Shown: positions 43,132 to 51,882, numbered from the stretch's first letter. The stretch is DNA of 52,267 nucleotides from Pseudoxanthomonas sp. Root630 (GCF_001427585.1 NZ_LMGY01000001.1:565110-617376); one strand, 5' to 3'. Notes: generated by a model not told the origin, from the letters alone. Program-made: numbers and translations.

Positions 43132-44292
43132 ATGAGCCTTTACGAGCTTGCAATCCTAGGAAGCCCAGCCACCGAGGAGCGTGATGCCCTAACCGCGACC
43201 TTGCACGGAATGGTCGAGGATTTTGGTCTCGTGTTAGGCACCGACGTGCTCGTTTATGACGGAGGGACGGTGTCGGGTCGCGACAAGCGCGCCGCCTTTG
43301 CCGCCGTGTTTTTCGGTGCGGCGGCACCCACCGACATAGAGGCCGCGCACGAACTGGTGCTTGCGAGCGCGCCGATCATCCCAACTATCGCTGCCAATGG
43401 CGACTTCGCCCTGCATGTGCCAGAGTTTCTACAGTCAGCTAACGGTCTGAAACGTCGTGCCGACGATCCAGCAATGACCGAACTCGCGGCGGCGATGCTT
43501 GAGTGCGTTGGTTTGCTACGCAGGCAGCGCCGCGTATTCGTCAGTTATCGGCGGGTTGAATCTCGCGCCGCGGCGCTTCAGCTTCATGACTTGCTCAACG
43601 CTCGCGGCTTTGACGTCTTTCTCGACACACATGATATACGTCCGGGCGATCCCTTTCAGGACGTGCTATGGCACCGTCTAGTCGACTCTGACGTGATGGT
43701 CATGCTCGATACCCCTGGCTATTTTGATAGCCGCTGGACCCGACAAGAGATCGGTCGGGCGCGAGCGAAGGACATCCAAGTTCTTCGTGTGATCTGGCCT
43801 GAACATGTGCCAAGCAAGCTGACCGATATGGCCGAGACAGTTTATCTCGACCCTGCTGAGCTTACAGCATCTGACGGTCCGATAATCAATGATACGGCCG
43901 AATCGATAGTGCTTCGGGTGGAGCGGTTGCGGAGCCGGAGCATCGCGGCCCGCTATATGTCGATCACCGGCAAGCTTCGCGCTGATGTCGAGAAGATTGG
44001 CGCTTCGGTCGAAGGTGTGGGCGCACATCGTGCAATCGCTGTGCGGTTGATCGGGGATCGCAAGGTTTGGGCCTATCCGATTGTTGGCGTGCCGACCGCC
44101 GAGATATTGAACGATGTTGCGGAGAAGGCGCGACGCGCCGAGCAAGGCGAAGTGCCGGTTCTCGTGTACGATCATCTCGGCATTCGCGACGCTTGGAGCG
44201 CTCACCTACGATGGTTGGATGAACAGATCTTATCCGTCCGCGCGATAAAGGTGTCTGAAGCAGGCTGGGCGCTCGCGGCATGGGAGGACTGA
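43132..44292 (+). CDS. TIR-domain protein with unknown N- and C-terminal domains
   Basis: A 386-aa three-part protein. Residues 134-250 are a TIR domain: RVFVSYRRVESRAAALQLHD, LLNARGFDVFLDTHDIRPGD, VMVMLDTPGYFDSRWTRQEI with the candidate catalytic E206. The N-terminal 130 residues (MSLYELAILGSPATEERDAL ...) form an alpha/beta domain I do not recognise. The C-terminal 130 (VGAHRAIAVRLIGDRKVWAY ... VPVLVYDHLGIRDAWSAHLR) look like another Rossmann-type fold. It may be a NAD-cleaving effector or signal producer in a TIR-SLOG system. The gene lies two bases before the SLOG gene. Confidence 0.85.
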   Translation: MSLYELAILGSPATEERDALTATLHGMVEDFGLVLGTDVLVYDGGTVSGRDKRAAFAAVFFGAAAPTDIEAAHELVLASAPIIPTIAANGDFALHVPEFLQSANGLKRRADDPAMTELAAAMLECVGLLRRQRRVFVSYRRVESRAAALQLHDLLNARGFDVFLDTHDIRPGDPFQDVLWHRLVDSDVMVMLDTPGYFDSRWTRQEIGRARAKDIQVLRVIWPEHVPSKLTDMAETVYLDPAELTASDGPIINDTAESIVLRVERLRSRSIAARYMSITGKLRADVEKIGASVEGVGAHRAIAVRLIGDRKVWAYPIVGVPTAEILNDVAEKARRAEQGEVPVLVYDHLGIRDAWSAHLRWLDEQILSVRAIKVSEAGWALAAWED

Positions 44293-44294
44293 GC

Positions 44295-44951
44295 ATGGCC
44301 GATGCTATCTTCCTTTCTGCCGGCGTTCCCGACCCGAAGCGGGGGCCGGAATATGCTGCCACAGCCGATAGTGTGGCGATCGGGGCCGCCGTGTCTGCTC
44401 TGGTCCATATTACGCTAGGACGTCGCCTTCTGGTCTGGGGCGGTCAGCCAGCCATCACGCCAATGATTTGGGTGGTCGCCCATGACATTGGTGTCGATTA
44501 TGGGAGCTGGGTTCAACTCTATCAGTCGAGACACTTCAAGGACGAGTTCCCTGAAGACAACGAACGCTTCCGGAACGTCACCTACACGGACGACATTGAG
44601 GGCGACCGTGAGAAAAGCCTGTTGGCTATGCGAGAGCGCATGTTCTCAGAACATGTGTTCAAGGCTGCCGTGTTTATCGGCGGCATGGGTGGAATCATTC
44701 AAGAGTATGAACTGTTCCGTCGCTTGCAGCCGCAAGCCTCCGTGATTCCAATCATATCAACGGGAGGGGCGACCTTGGAGGTGGCGCAACGAATCGGCGC
44801 GTTGCCCGCCGATCTCACCAATGAACTAGACTATGTGGCACTCCTTCATCGCCATCTTGGCGTATCGGTTAAGGAGGAGCGTTTCAGAAGTCCCGCCGAG
44901 CAGCCAGCCGCCGAGGATGAACGTTTCTGGAGACCTCGTGCCAAGGAGTAA
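44295..44951 (+). CDS. SLOG-domain protein (nucleotide/NAD-metabolite sensor)
   Basis: A 218-aa Rossmann-like protein of the SLOG superfamily (TRPM/ThsA-type). Markers are AIFLSAGVPDPKRGPEY, a VWGGQPAITPMIWVVA loop, VFIGGMGGIIQEYELFRRL and PIISTGGATLEVAQRIG. In ThsA the SLOG domain binds the cyclic ADP-ribose isomer made by TIR proteins and activates a fused SIR2. Here SLOG stands alone between TIR genes, so it may sense the TIR product and act through a neighbouring TIR protein. ATG 44295 follows the previous stop; an ATG at 44280 would overlap it. Confidence 0.85.
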   Translation: MADAIFLSAGVPDPKRGPEYAATADSVAIGAAVSALVHITLGRRLLVWGGQPAITPMIWVVAHDIGVDYGSWVQLYQSRHFKDEFPEDNERFRNVTYTDDIEGDREKSLLAMRERMFSEHVFKAAVFIGGMGGIIQEYELFRRLQPQASVIPIISTGGATLEVAQRIGALPADLTNELDYVALLHRHLGVSVKEERFRSPAEQPAAEDERFWRPRAKE

Positions 44952-44960
44952 ACGCGAGCA

Positions 44961-45581
44961 ATGGCTTTTCTAAGGGAACGCGAGATGCGCGCACGTGCCC
45001 AGCGTCGCGCCGCAGCGCAGGGGGCGACGGTTGAAGAGGCACTCGGTCGTGCGGCTCGGCAGCGGTCTGGGCATTACGACATCTTCTTATCCCAAACGAT
45101 ACGCGACGCCGAGATCGTGCTTGGAGTTTATGACCTCCTCACCTCCGCGGGTTATAAGGTCTTTTGCGACTGGATTGAAGCTCCGGCAGCCGATCGCAGC
45201 CAGGTCACACCAGCAAACGCTGCGTTTGTGCGAGCGACGATGGGCGTGAGCGATTCCCTCTTGTTTCTCGATACCGAAGGCGCGGTCCAATCACTCTGGA
45301 TGTGCTGGGAGCTAGGATGGTTCGATGCGGCAAAGGGCACAGTCGGCGTTCTTCCAGTGCTGGAGGAACACGAGCGCTACTATCGTGGACGAGAATTTCT
45401 GGGCCTCTACCCTTATGTCGAACTTGACGGTGAGGGCCGGCTCAAAGTGGTAAGGCCGGTAGTCGCGGGGCCAAGCGGTATCATGATGTTTGAGGCACCG
45501 AACTCCCGCTCATTCGATTCCTGGCGGGCGGATCGTCGAGACTTCATGCGTCCGCGCGTAGTCGGAGGGCTTGGACGATGA
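44961..45581 (+). CDS. TIR-like domain protein, last gene of TIR-SLOG operon
   Basis: A 206-aa protein with a basic helical N-terminus (about 35 aa) and a TIR-like domain: HYDIFLSQTIRDAEIVLGVY, DLLTSAGYKVFCDWIEAPAA, SDSLLFLDTEGAVQSLWMCW and ELGWFDAAKG, with candidate catalytic E117. The C-terminus (residues 135-206) has no known domain. It starts nine bases after the SLOG stop and converges with the zinc-ribbon TIR gene on the other strand. Confidence 0.85.
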   Translation: MAFLREREMRARAQRRAAAQGATVEEALGRAARQRSGHYDIFLSQTIRDAEIVLGVYDLLTSAGYKVFCDWIEAPAADRSQVTPANAAFVRATMGVSDSLLFLDTEGAVQSLWMCWELGWFDAAKGTVGVLPVLEEHERYYRGREFLGLYPYVELDGEGRLKVVRPVVAGPSGIMMFEAPNSRSFDSWRADRRDFMRPRVVGGLGR

Positions 45582-45643
45582 AACGTCAAACTTGCCGTAT
45601 TCGGCGAAGACACCGCGCGGCCCCCGGTTTAACCCCGGCGCGA

Positions 45644-46354
45644 CTAAATGGCGACCAGCTCGGCTATCTTAGTCGCGACATCTGCCATCGACTCTTCGGC
45701 AGTGCTCAGCCCGGCTCGGGAGGCTAGCAGAAGACTGACCTGCTCAAGCTCGTCATAGGTCGTTCCGTGAACGACCGGGACCAGCCGCTCACGCCGAAGG
45801 AGCGCCGAAAGTTCCTTGTCGGCGATGCCTTCCGCCGGAAGGCGTCGCAACATAGCCGGGGTCACTAAAACGATACCGACGCGCGAATTCACTAAGCCCT
45901 TGTCGATCGCCCGCATCATCGGCACCCCGAGGCCAAGATCCTTCTCACTGAACCACACGCGGACACCGCGCGCTTCGAGCAGATCATGCAGCTCTTTGGC
46001 GGAGCCCTGCCTGTCATCCCATGCGTGGCAAAGAAATACGTCTCGAAGGTCAGGCTGCGAGGCTGCCAGATTCTCAACGTTCTCTCGAACGGGCGTAAGC
46101 GCCTGCACTTGTTCGGGCGTGTACCACACAGCCGAGCCAGTTCCTGACCAACGCGGCTTTGAGGTGCGCCGCCCCGACCCGCCAGTGCTCCTTGAGGGCG
46201 AATATGAAGGTGCTGAGTATGATCCAGAGCTGCCATATCCGCTGCCGTAGCCACCGTAACCGCTGTAACGACCGTACCGGCTCCCGCATGCAGGACAGTC
46301 GGCTGCGGCGGCTGCTGAACGGTGCCCCCTCGATGGTGCAGTGCATCTAGCCAT
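45644..46354 (-). CDS. Zinc-ribbon, Gly/Tyr-rich linker and TIR-domain protein
   Basis: A 236-aa protein. The N-terminus has a small zinc-binding motif (C4, H11, C20, C23 in MARCTAPSRGHRSAAAAADC and PAC). Residues 26-75 are low complexity (RYGRYSGYGGYGSGYGSSGS) and may drive self-association. Residues 103-236 are a TIR domain: DLRDVFLCHAWDDRQGSAKE, VRVWFSEKDLGLGVPMMRAI, GIVLVTPAMLRRLPAEGIAD and KEL with candidate E181. GGAGAGG precedes ATG 46354. The gene probably ends the ietA-ietS-orf72-TIR operon. The zinc-ribbon-TIR layout exists in other bacteria, but I know of no assigned role. Confidence 0.85.
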   Translation of the reverse strand: MARCTAPSRGHRSAAAAADCPACGSRYGRYSGYGGYGSGYGSSGSYSAPSYSPSRSTGGSGRRTSKPRWSGTGSAVWYTPEQVQALTPVRENVENLAASQPDLRDVFLCHAWDDRQGSAKELHDLLEARGVRVWFSEKDLGLGVPMMRAIDKGLVNSRVGIVLVTPAMLRRLPAEGIADKELSALLRRERLVPVVHGTTYDELEQVSLLLASRAGLSTAEESMADVATKIAELVAI

Positions 46355-46418
46355 GTCTTTTCCTCTCCTTCGTCATTCCGCCAACTCGCGGATCATATTT
46401 TTGCGCTTTGCGGCCCAT

Positions 46419-46637
46419 CTAAATTGACTGGTAAGTCGCATCGCGCACGTCGAAGACGAGCAATGCCTCACGCCTTACGCCTTCAATATCTCGAACAGAT
46501 GGGTGGCAGAGGTGATCTTTGAATCCACATCCTATCCTGTAGTCGCGACCAATCTTGGAAACGCTGACCACGACCTCAGTTCCATCAGGCCCCTTTCCTC
46601 TGAGATAACCAATTCGCTTCTCTTTCGAACGAGCCAA
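46419..46637 (-). CDS. Hypothetical protein (72 aa) in defence operon
   Basis: I do not recognise this protein. It starts with a TTG at 46637, preceded by AGGAGAAA at good spacing. The sequence is basic at first (LARSKEKRIGYLRGKGPDGT) and then appears to form beta strands (EVVVSVSKIGRDYRIGCG), with two cysteines and two histidines (RIGCGFKDHLCHPS) that may bind metal. It lies 23 bases after the original ietS stop and 64 before the zinc-ribbon TIR gene, so it may belong to the same defence operon. Confidence 0.65.
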   Translation of the reverse strand: MARSKEKRIGYLRGKGPDGTEVVVSVSKIGRDYRIGCGFKDHLCHPSVRDIEGVRREALLVFDVRDATYQSI

Positions 46638-46885
46638 GTAATTTCTCCTATATGAGACGGCTAGATGCGCGGCGTGATACGGGCTGCGGTGCGAATGTCC
46701 GCGATCTGCGTACCAATAGCCTGAAGGCTTTGGCGCATATCATTAAAGACCGGCTTTTCCGCATCAGGGTCGCTGATCGTCAGGATCGCTGTGAAAGGAA
46801 CGCCTTCATCAGGCATAACTTCGCCGGTTCGTGTCAGGTATTCAATGAACAGACGCCAGTTCGATGATGGTCCAACGCCCTGTGG

Positions 46886-48207
46886 GGGACTGTCAGGATT
46901 TCCGTGTGTGGCCGGGCATAATGGGCAACAAGGAGTCCCACTATGTCACGACGCAAAGAACCTGCCATACCGAATGAGCTTCTCGATCAGCTTTTGGCGG
47001 GCGGCGCTGCCAGTGCCGCCTTCGAGCAGGGCGGTCTGCTCGATTCGCTGAAGAAGGCGCTGACAGAGCGTGCCCTGAATGCGGAGATGGATCACCACCT
47101 CGCTGGCGAAGACGGCGCCGGCAACATGCGCAACGGCTACGGTCGGAAGACGGTAATGACCGACACCGGCAAGTTGGCGATCGACGTGCCGCGCGATCGC
47201 CAGTCGAGCTTCGACCCGCAGTTGATCGCCAAGTATCAACGCCGCTTTCCCGGCTTCGACGACAAGATCGTGTCGATGTACGCGCGCGGCATGAGCACCC
47301 GCGAGATCACCAGGCACCTGCACGATCTATACGGCATCGACGTCTCACCCGATTTGATTAGCACGGTGACCGACGCCGTGCTCGATGAGGTCGCCACTTG
47401 GCAGCAGCGGCCGCTCGATCCGGTTTACCCGCTGGTCTTCTTCGACGCGATCCGGGTCAAGATCCGCGACGAGGGCATGGTGCGCAACAAGGCGATCCAC
47501 ATTGCGCTGGGCGTCCGCGCCGACGGCGCAAAGGAGGTGCTCGGCTTGTGGCTCGAGCAGAATGAGGGTGCCAAGTTCTGGCTTCGGGTGATGAACGAGC
47601 TTCGCAACCGTGGCGTTGAAGACATCCTGCTGGCCGTCGTTGACGGCCTGAAGGGCTTTCCCGATGCGATCACCGCAGTGTTCCCCGATGCGATCGTCCA
47701 GACCTGCATCGTTCACCTGCTGCGCAACTCGATGGACTTCGTCTCCTGGAAGGACCGAAAGAACCTCGCCAGCGCGCTCAAGGAGATTTACCGTGCCACC
47801 GACGCAGATGCCGCCGAAAAGGCGCTGACAGCATTTGAGGCTGGCCCTTGGGGGCAGCGCTATCCCGCCATCGGCCAGAGCTGGCGGCGCGCCTGGGGCG
47901 AGGTGATCCCGTTTTTTGCGTTCCCCGACGAGGTCCGCCGGATCATCTACACTACGAACGCCATCGAAGCTTTGAACTCGAAGCTCAGGCGGGCTGTCAG
48001 GGCCAGGGGACACTTCCCCAGCGACGAGGCCGCCACCAAGCTGCTCTACCTGATCTTGAATCGGTCGGAGAAAGAGTGGAAGATGCCACCACGTGAGTGG
48101 ACCATGGCGAAGGCGCAATTTGCCGTGATCTTCGGCGAACGTTTCATCAGAGCCATGGCGGCCTGATGATCAACCGCCCGGCCGCACACGGAAATCCTGA
48201 CAGTCCC
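46886..48207 (+). mobile_element. IS256-family insertion sequence
   Basis: A 1,322-bp element bounded by 32-bp inverted repeats (31 of 32 identical, beginning GGGACTGTCAGGATTTCC). The target site CCCTGTGG is duplicated at 46878-46885 and 48208-48215; 8-9 bp duplications are usual for this family. The insertion splits ietS. Clean ends and an intact transposase suggest a recent event. Confidence 0.95.
46943..48166 (+). CDS. IS256-family (mutator-type) transposase
   Basis: A 407-aa transposase. Family features are LTERALNAEMDHHLAGEDGA, YARGMSTREITRHLHDLYGI, YPLVFFDAIRVKIRDEGMVR (first Asp), LLAVVDGLKGFPDAITAVFP (second Asp), QTCIVHLLRNSMDFVSWKDR, and IIYTTNAIEALNSKLRRAVR with the catalytic Glu region. 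The length is full and no stops interrupt it, so the element is probably active. Confidence 0.97.
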   Translation: MSRRKEPAIPNELLDQLLAGGAASAAFEQGGLLDSLKKALTERALNAEMDHHLAGEDGAGNMRNGYGRKTVMTDTGKLAIDVPRDRQSSFDPQLIAKYQRRFPGFDDKIVSMYARGMSTREITRHLHDLYGIDVSPDLISTVTDAVLDEVATWQQRPLDPVYPLVFFDAIRVKIRDEGMVRNKAIHIALGVRADGAKEVLGLWLEQNEGAKFWLRVMNELRNRGVEDILLAVVDGLKGFPDAITAVFPDAIVQTCIVHLLRNSMDFVSWKDRKNLASALKEIYRATDADAAEKALTAFEAGPWGQRYPAIGQSWRRAWGEVIPFFAFPDEVRRIIYTTNAIEALNSKLRRAVRARGHFPSDEAATKLLYLILNRSEKEWKMPPREWTMAKAQFAVIFGERFIRAMAA

Positions 48208-50481
48208 CCCTGTGGGAATGTCTTTCCAAAGACCTTGACCGGGCTCCACTTGAGATCATGCTCGATACGTTCAGCTTCTACCGCATGGGCACCACGAGAA
48301 GAAGGGAGGTACAATGGGTCCAATCGCCCCTTCCAACCTTTGGCTTGCTCCTGTTGAAGGGCGGCATCGATGTTGATCCTAACGAACTCCGAGCCGAATC
48401 TCGCGTCCAGCGGAGGTGTAGTTACAAGAGTGAGCTTCGCACGCCCCCGGCACTTTCCTCCTGGACCAACAAGTGACGCCGGCCACGGAAATCGGAAACT
48501 AATCTGCTGGCCGTGCTGAATACGAGATGCGAACACCAGAGTGATGGAGTGATCGCCAGTCTCCAAAATTCGCTCTGCAGAAGGTGGCATTCCAAAGCCG
48601 ACCAAATGGCGAGCTACAGCCCCCAACTCCTTGGCGCGTAACGGCTCAGGTATCTCCGCATGGTGGACCAGCAAACCAATCAACGTTTCTCGCGATACTT
48701 CCCCTTCGATTGCATGATCAAGGGCCGCCGCTGTTTTTGCGACCAACGGCGAGGCGTAACTGGTCCCACAACCATCAGTGACCGTGCCATCTGGCAAAAT
48801 GGAGAATAGGCCATGTCCCAATGTCGGATGCAGCGTGCCAGAGCCACCGACATGAGCGAGATCAGGCTTGACGCCAGAACGAAGCCCCGGCCCCCTGCGG
48901 CTGAAGCGGGTGGGTGCGAATGGCAGGCAACCCGCATGGTCAGGCGGGTTAACAGCCGCCACAGCGACGTTCCGGGCGCTTTCTGCCGGAGTGAGAAGAC
49001 CATCGTTACGAGCAAGCGCCAGGTTAGCCAAAGCTGCCGCAGCGTCAGACGGCCACTCCGCTCGGAGATCCTGCGGCTGGATGTTGCCTGCCGACACGAA
49101 CACCACAGCGTTATTTTCCTCCGCGAGACGATCCAGACGGACGGCGTGCGGACTATATCTGTCAGGCGCAGCAGGCTGAAGAATGTTCAGACTCATATTA
49201 AATACGCGCACACCATGTCGCGCACGGGCATCCGCCACAGCAGCATCCATTTCATCGAAGAAATGTGGAAGTCCGCCCGAATAATAGGATGCGAAAGCGC
49301 CCGCTTTCCTTTCGTTGGGAAAAATCGCGAGATCGACAAGCTCCGTCCCATCTGCCTCCGGGCATGTGGCTGCACCGTTGAGGCTGGAACCCGCCACCGC
49401 AAGGCCGCCAATAAACGTGCCGTGAGACAGGTCCATGTCTTCATCAGCAAGAACATCCCATCGATCGATAACCCAATCTGCCAATGTCGGGCTGAGACCT
49501 CCGTCAATGATTCCCAGCTTCGGATGGGAACGCCGACTGTCGCGAACGGGCATGGTGACATTATCCGGACGGACACGCGCAGGTGCCGGAGGCCGGGCCG
49601 AACGCACGACGATACCAGGCAGTTCAATGCGCTTCACCAGCGGGTGCTTGTCGAGAAAATCCAGCAGTCTACCGTGACGCTGAATATCTGGATCGAAGGG
49701 AGCCAGATCACGTCGCTCTTTGGTCGGCGTTCCAGTGAGGCGCAGAATTGCGCCATCACCAGCTTGATCAAGGCGTACTGCCAGCATCGGCAACTTGTTT
49801 CGCCCAATGGGCAAGCGCTCGACCGACATGCTGTAACCAAGACGGTTAAACCCGTTTACGAAGGATTCGACGAGACGACGATGGGAGTCATCAAGACGAT
49901 CCCACTCAGATCGCGGAGGCACCACGTCAAACAACTCAACCTCATACCCACTGCCGGTCATGGGGTTTGAAAGCCAGGCAACGGCCTCCTCGACGGAAAA
50001 CCTGCGCTTATCGGATGCCCCATAGAGTTCAATCCGCTCGATGGCCCCGGTTTCGCTCTTCTGAGCGGAAGGGTTGGGAACGTCCTTCCCCTTGTTTTCA
50101 TCGAACTTCATGCGCGTCAGCGTTTCGGCTTTCCCGATCTCAGCCTTGACCTTCGCAAGCGCGGATGGATGCCCCTCGACAATCATGACGCCAAGGTCGC
50201 CACCTCCAACGACTGGTGCGCGGTCATTTCGGAACAGCGCCCCGACGGGACGATGACTTTTGGCCCAAGCCTCCCGTTTCAGGATTACCTTCACATAACC
50301 AATGGGACCTTGCGATTGCGCAGAAAGGACATCGGCTATCGTGTCGAGCTGGCTCATAAGCGCAGCCTTGTGTGCGCCAAAATCGCGATCCCGGTTGGCG
50401 AAGAAATCCTTGCGCCCGCCGCCGCCGCCGGCCTCGCGCGCCTCCTCGAAATTCTCCGGGTTGAGGACGATCTGAATAGGA

Positions 50482-51687
50482 CTAGCCATGCGTCACCTCG
50501 CCATCACCCGATTTTCCGCCCTGACGACCAAGCCATCTGCTGATTGTGGATTTATCCTTCCCGGCGATATCCCCAATATCGCCCATGGAAAACGCAAGTG
50601 CGGGATCCTCATGCATCGCTCGAAAGAGGTTGGCCGGATCGTCAAACAAAAGTGCTCGCCGCTCGCTTTGAATGCGCGCTGCATTGAGCGTTGCGAATTG
50701 CCGGAGCGTATCTAGCAAGCCGCGACGATCCTCCTCTCGAACCGTCGTGGCTTTCTTGTAAGTACGAACAAGCGCTTCGATTTCCGCGCCAGTTGACCCT
50801 TCGGTAAACCACGCAATTAATCGGAGATGACTGTCCGGTGCCTGGACCGGCGGCATGAAGTGCTGCGCTATCGCCTTTCTCACAGCAAAATCGGGCTTCG
50901 GAATCTCTAGCTGGATCTCAAAGCGGCGCCAGACCGCAGGATCAAGAAGCTTAGGATGATTGGTGATACCAATGGTGAGACCAATATTCTGACGCACATC
51001 CAAGTTTTGAAGAAGTGCATTTACAACACGCTTTATTTCGCCGACCTCTTGCGGATCATCCCGCACCTTCGCAATTGCGTCGAATTCATCGAGCAGAAGA
51101 ACACAGCGATAGCGGTTGGCAAACGTAAACAGATTCCCGATGTTCCTGGCTGTCGTCCCAAGAAACGAAGAGACCAGCCCATCCAACTTAACAAGTATCA
51201 CTGGCAAATCCAGCTTGCGCGCGATCCAGAGAGCCAAGCGCGTCTTCCCGGTGCCTGGTGCTCCATAAACCAAGCAGGTTTTCGCCGGCGAAATGTCGAC
51301 GGCTGACAGTGCTTCAAAGTTTGTCCACTCATCAATGATCGTGCTGACCGCTTGAGCAACGGTCGGATTGAACAATGGCGAATCTGCATTGATCTCTGCG
51401 GGAAAGATAATCTCCGCCAGCGGTGCCGCAGTTTCACGGTCCACGGGCACTGGCGTATTACGGCCCAGCACTTCACCGGGAAGCGTTGCGCGAGAGCGCT
51501 CGATACGGCTGGGAGCCATCTCTTTCAGGCGCTCCGCCGCAGCCAGTATGCCGCCAAGCGACGCCGCCTGCTTATCCTCTCCATCCTTACTCAAGGCATC
51601 ACGCAATCGCTCGACCTGCTTGCGCAATGCTGGCGACGGCTCCGCCATGGCTGCCCGGCAAAGGGCCTGTATGATTGAGAAGTGCTC
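50482..51687 (-). CDS. ietA: IetA-like AAA+ ATPase of IetAS defence system
   Basis: AAA+ ATPase of 401 aa. Walker A is VYGAPGTGKTRLALWIARKL, Walker B RCVLLLDEFDAIAKV, then sensor LTIGITNHPKLLDPAVWRRF with the arginine finger. The N-terminal helical region (MEHFSIIQALCRAAMAEPSP ...) is typical of ATPases paired with S8 proteases. The C-terminus holds a helix-turn-helix-like SMGDIGDIAGKDKSTISRWL. IetAS was reported as an anti-phage pair inhibiting T-even phages. ATG 51687 is chosen; a start at 51768 would cover likely operator motifs and add a Met/His-rich leader. Confidence 0.88.
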   Translation of the reverse strand, partial: EHFSIIQALCRAAMAEPSPALRKQVERLRDALSKDGEDKQAASLGGILAAAERLKEMAPSRIERSRATLPGEVLGRNTPVPVDRETAAPLAEIIFPAEINADSPLFNPTVAQAVSTIIDEWTNFEALSAVDISPAKTCLVYGAPGTGKTRLALWIARKLDLPVILVKLDGLVSSFLGTTARNIGNLFTFANRYRCVLLLDEFDAIAKVRDDPQEVGEIKRVVNALLQNLDVRQNIGLTIGITNHPKLLDPAVWRRFEIQLEIPKPDFAVRKAIAQHFMPPVQAPDSHLRLIAWFTEGSTGAEIEALVRTYKKATTVREEDRRGLLDTLRQFATLNAARIQSERRALLFDDPANLFRAMHEDPALAFSMGDIGDIAGKDKSTISRWLGRQGGKSGDGEVTHG

Positions 51688-51723
51688 CATGTGCGCTAAA
51701 TCCGTGATTTGATGCATGCTTAA

Positions 51724-51779
51724 TGTCGTATGGTGCATATAATGCGACAAATGTTGCATGTCAATCAAAATTGTTGTAT
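51724..51779. promoter_or_regulatory. Cluster of TGTYGYAT operator-like motifs upstream of ietA
   Basis: Four copies of TGTYGYAT occur in 56 bases: TGTCGTAT (51724), inverted at 51742-51749, TGTTGCAT (51752) and TGTTGTAT (51772). The first two form an inverted repeat with 10-base spacing. The region is AT-rich and lies just before the chosen ietA start. The C-terminal HTH-like segment of IetA or an outside regulator may bind here. Confidence 0.45.
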
Positions 51780-51882
51780 CTGCCTTCTTGCTCGATGCGT
51801 AACACTAGCCATCCGTTGCACATGAAGTGAGGCTTGTTGCAAAACCGGGCGTGGATCACGGCAAAACGAAAGGAATTCGCCA

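Larger units (their letters stand above)
46661..50489 (-). pseudogene. ietS: IetS-like subtilisin protease, split by IS256-family insertion
   Basis: S8 (subtilisin-like) protease, partner of the AAA+ ATPase in the IetAS anti-phage system. Removing the IS and one 8-bp duplication rejoins 50489-48208 and 46877-46661 in frame to 832 aa. The catalytic triad is Asp329 (GIIDGG), His356 (LSHGTF) and Ser577 (GTSYAS), with Asn469 (SAGN). As it stands, the reading frame runs 19 residues into the IS and stops at 48147, giving a 780-aa product. It keeps the triad but loses the last 72 native residues (SSNWRLFIEYLTRTGEVMPD ... TAARITPRI). The start overlaps ietA as ATGGCTAG. Whether the shortened protein works is open. 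Confidence 0.88.

Noticed and set aside
42518..43327. Minus-strand open frame of 269 codons across the first TIR gene
   Set aside because: Antisense shadow; the plus-strand frame has the TIR motifs and a strong ribosome-binding site.
48813..49970. Plus-strand open frame of 385 codons
   Set aside because: Antisense to ietS, which has an intact catalytic triad in the other strand.
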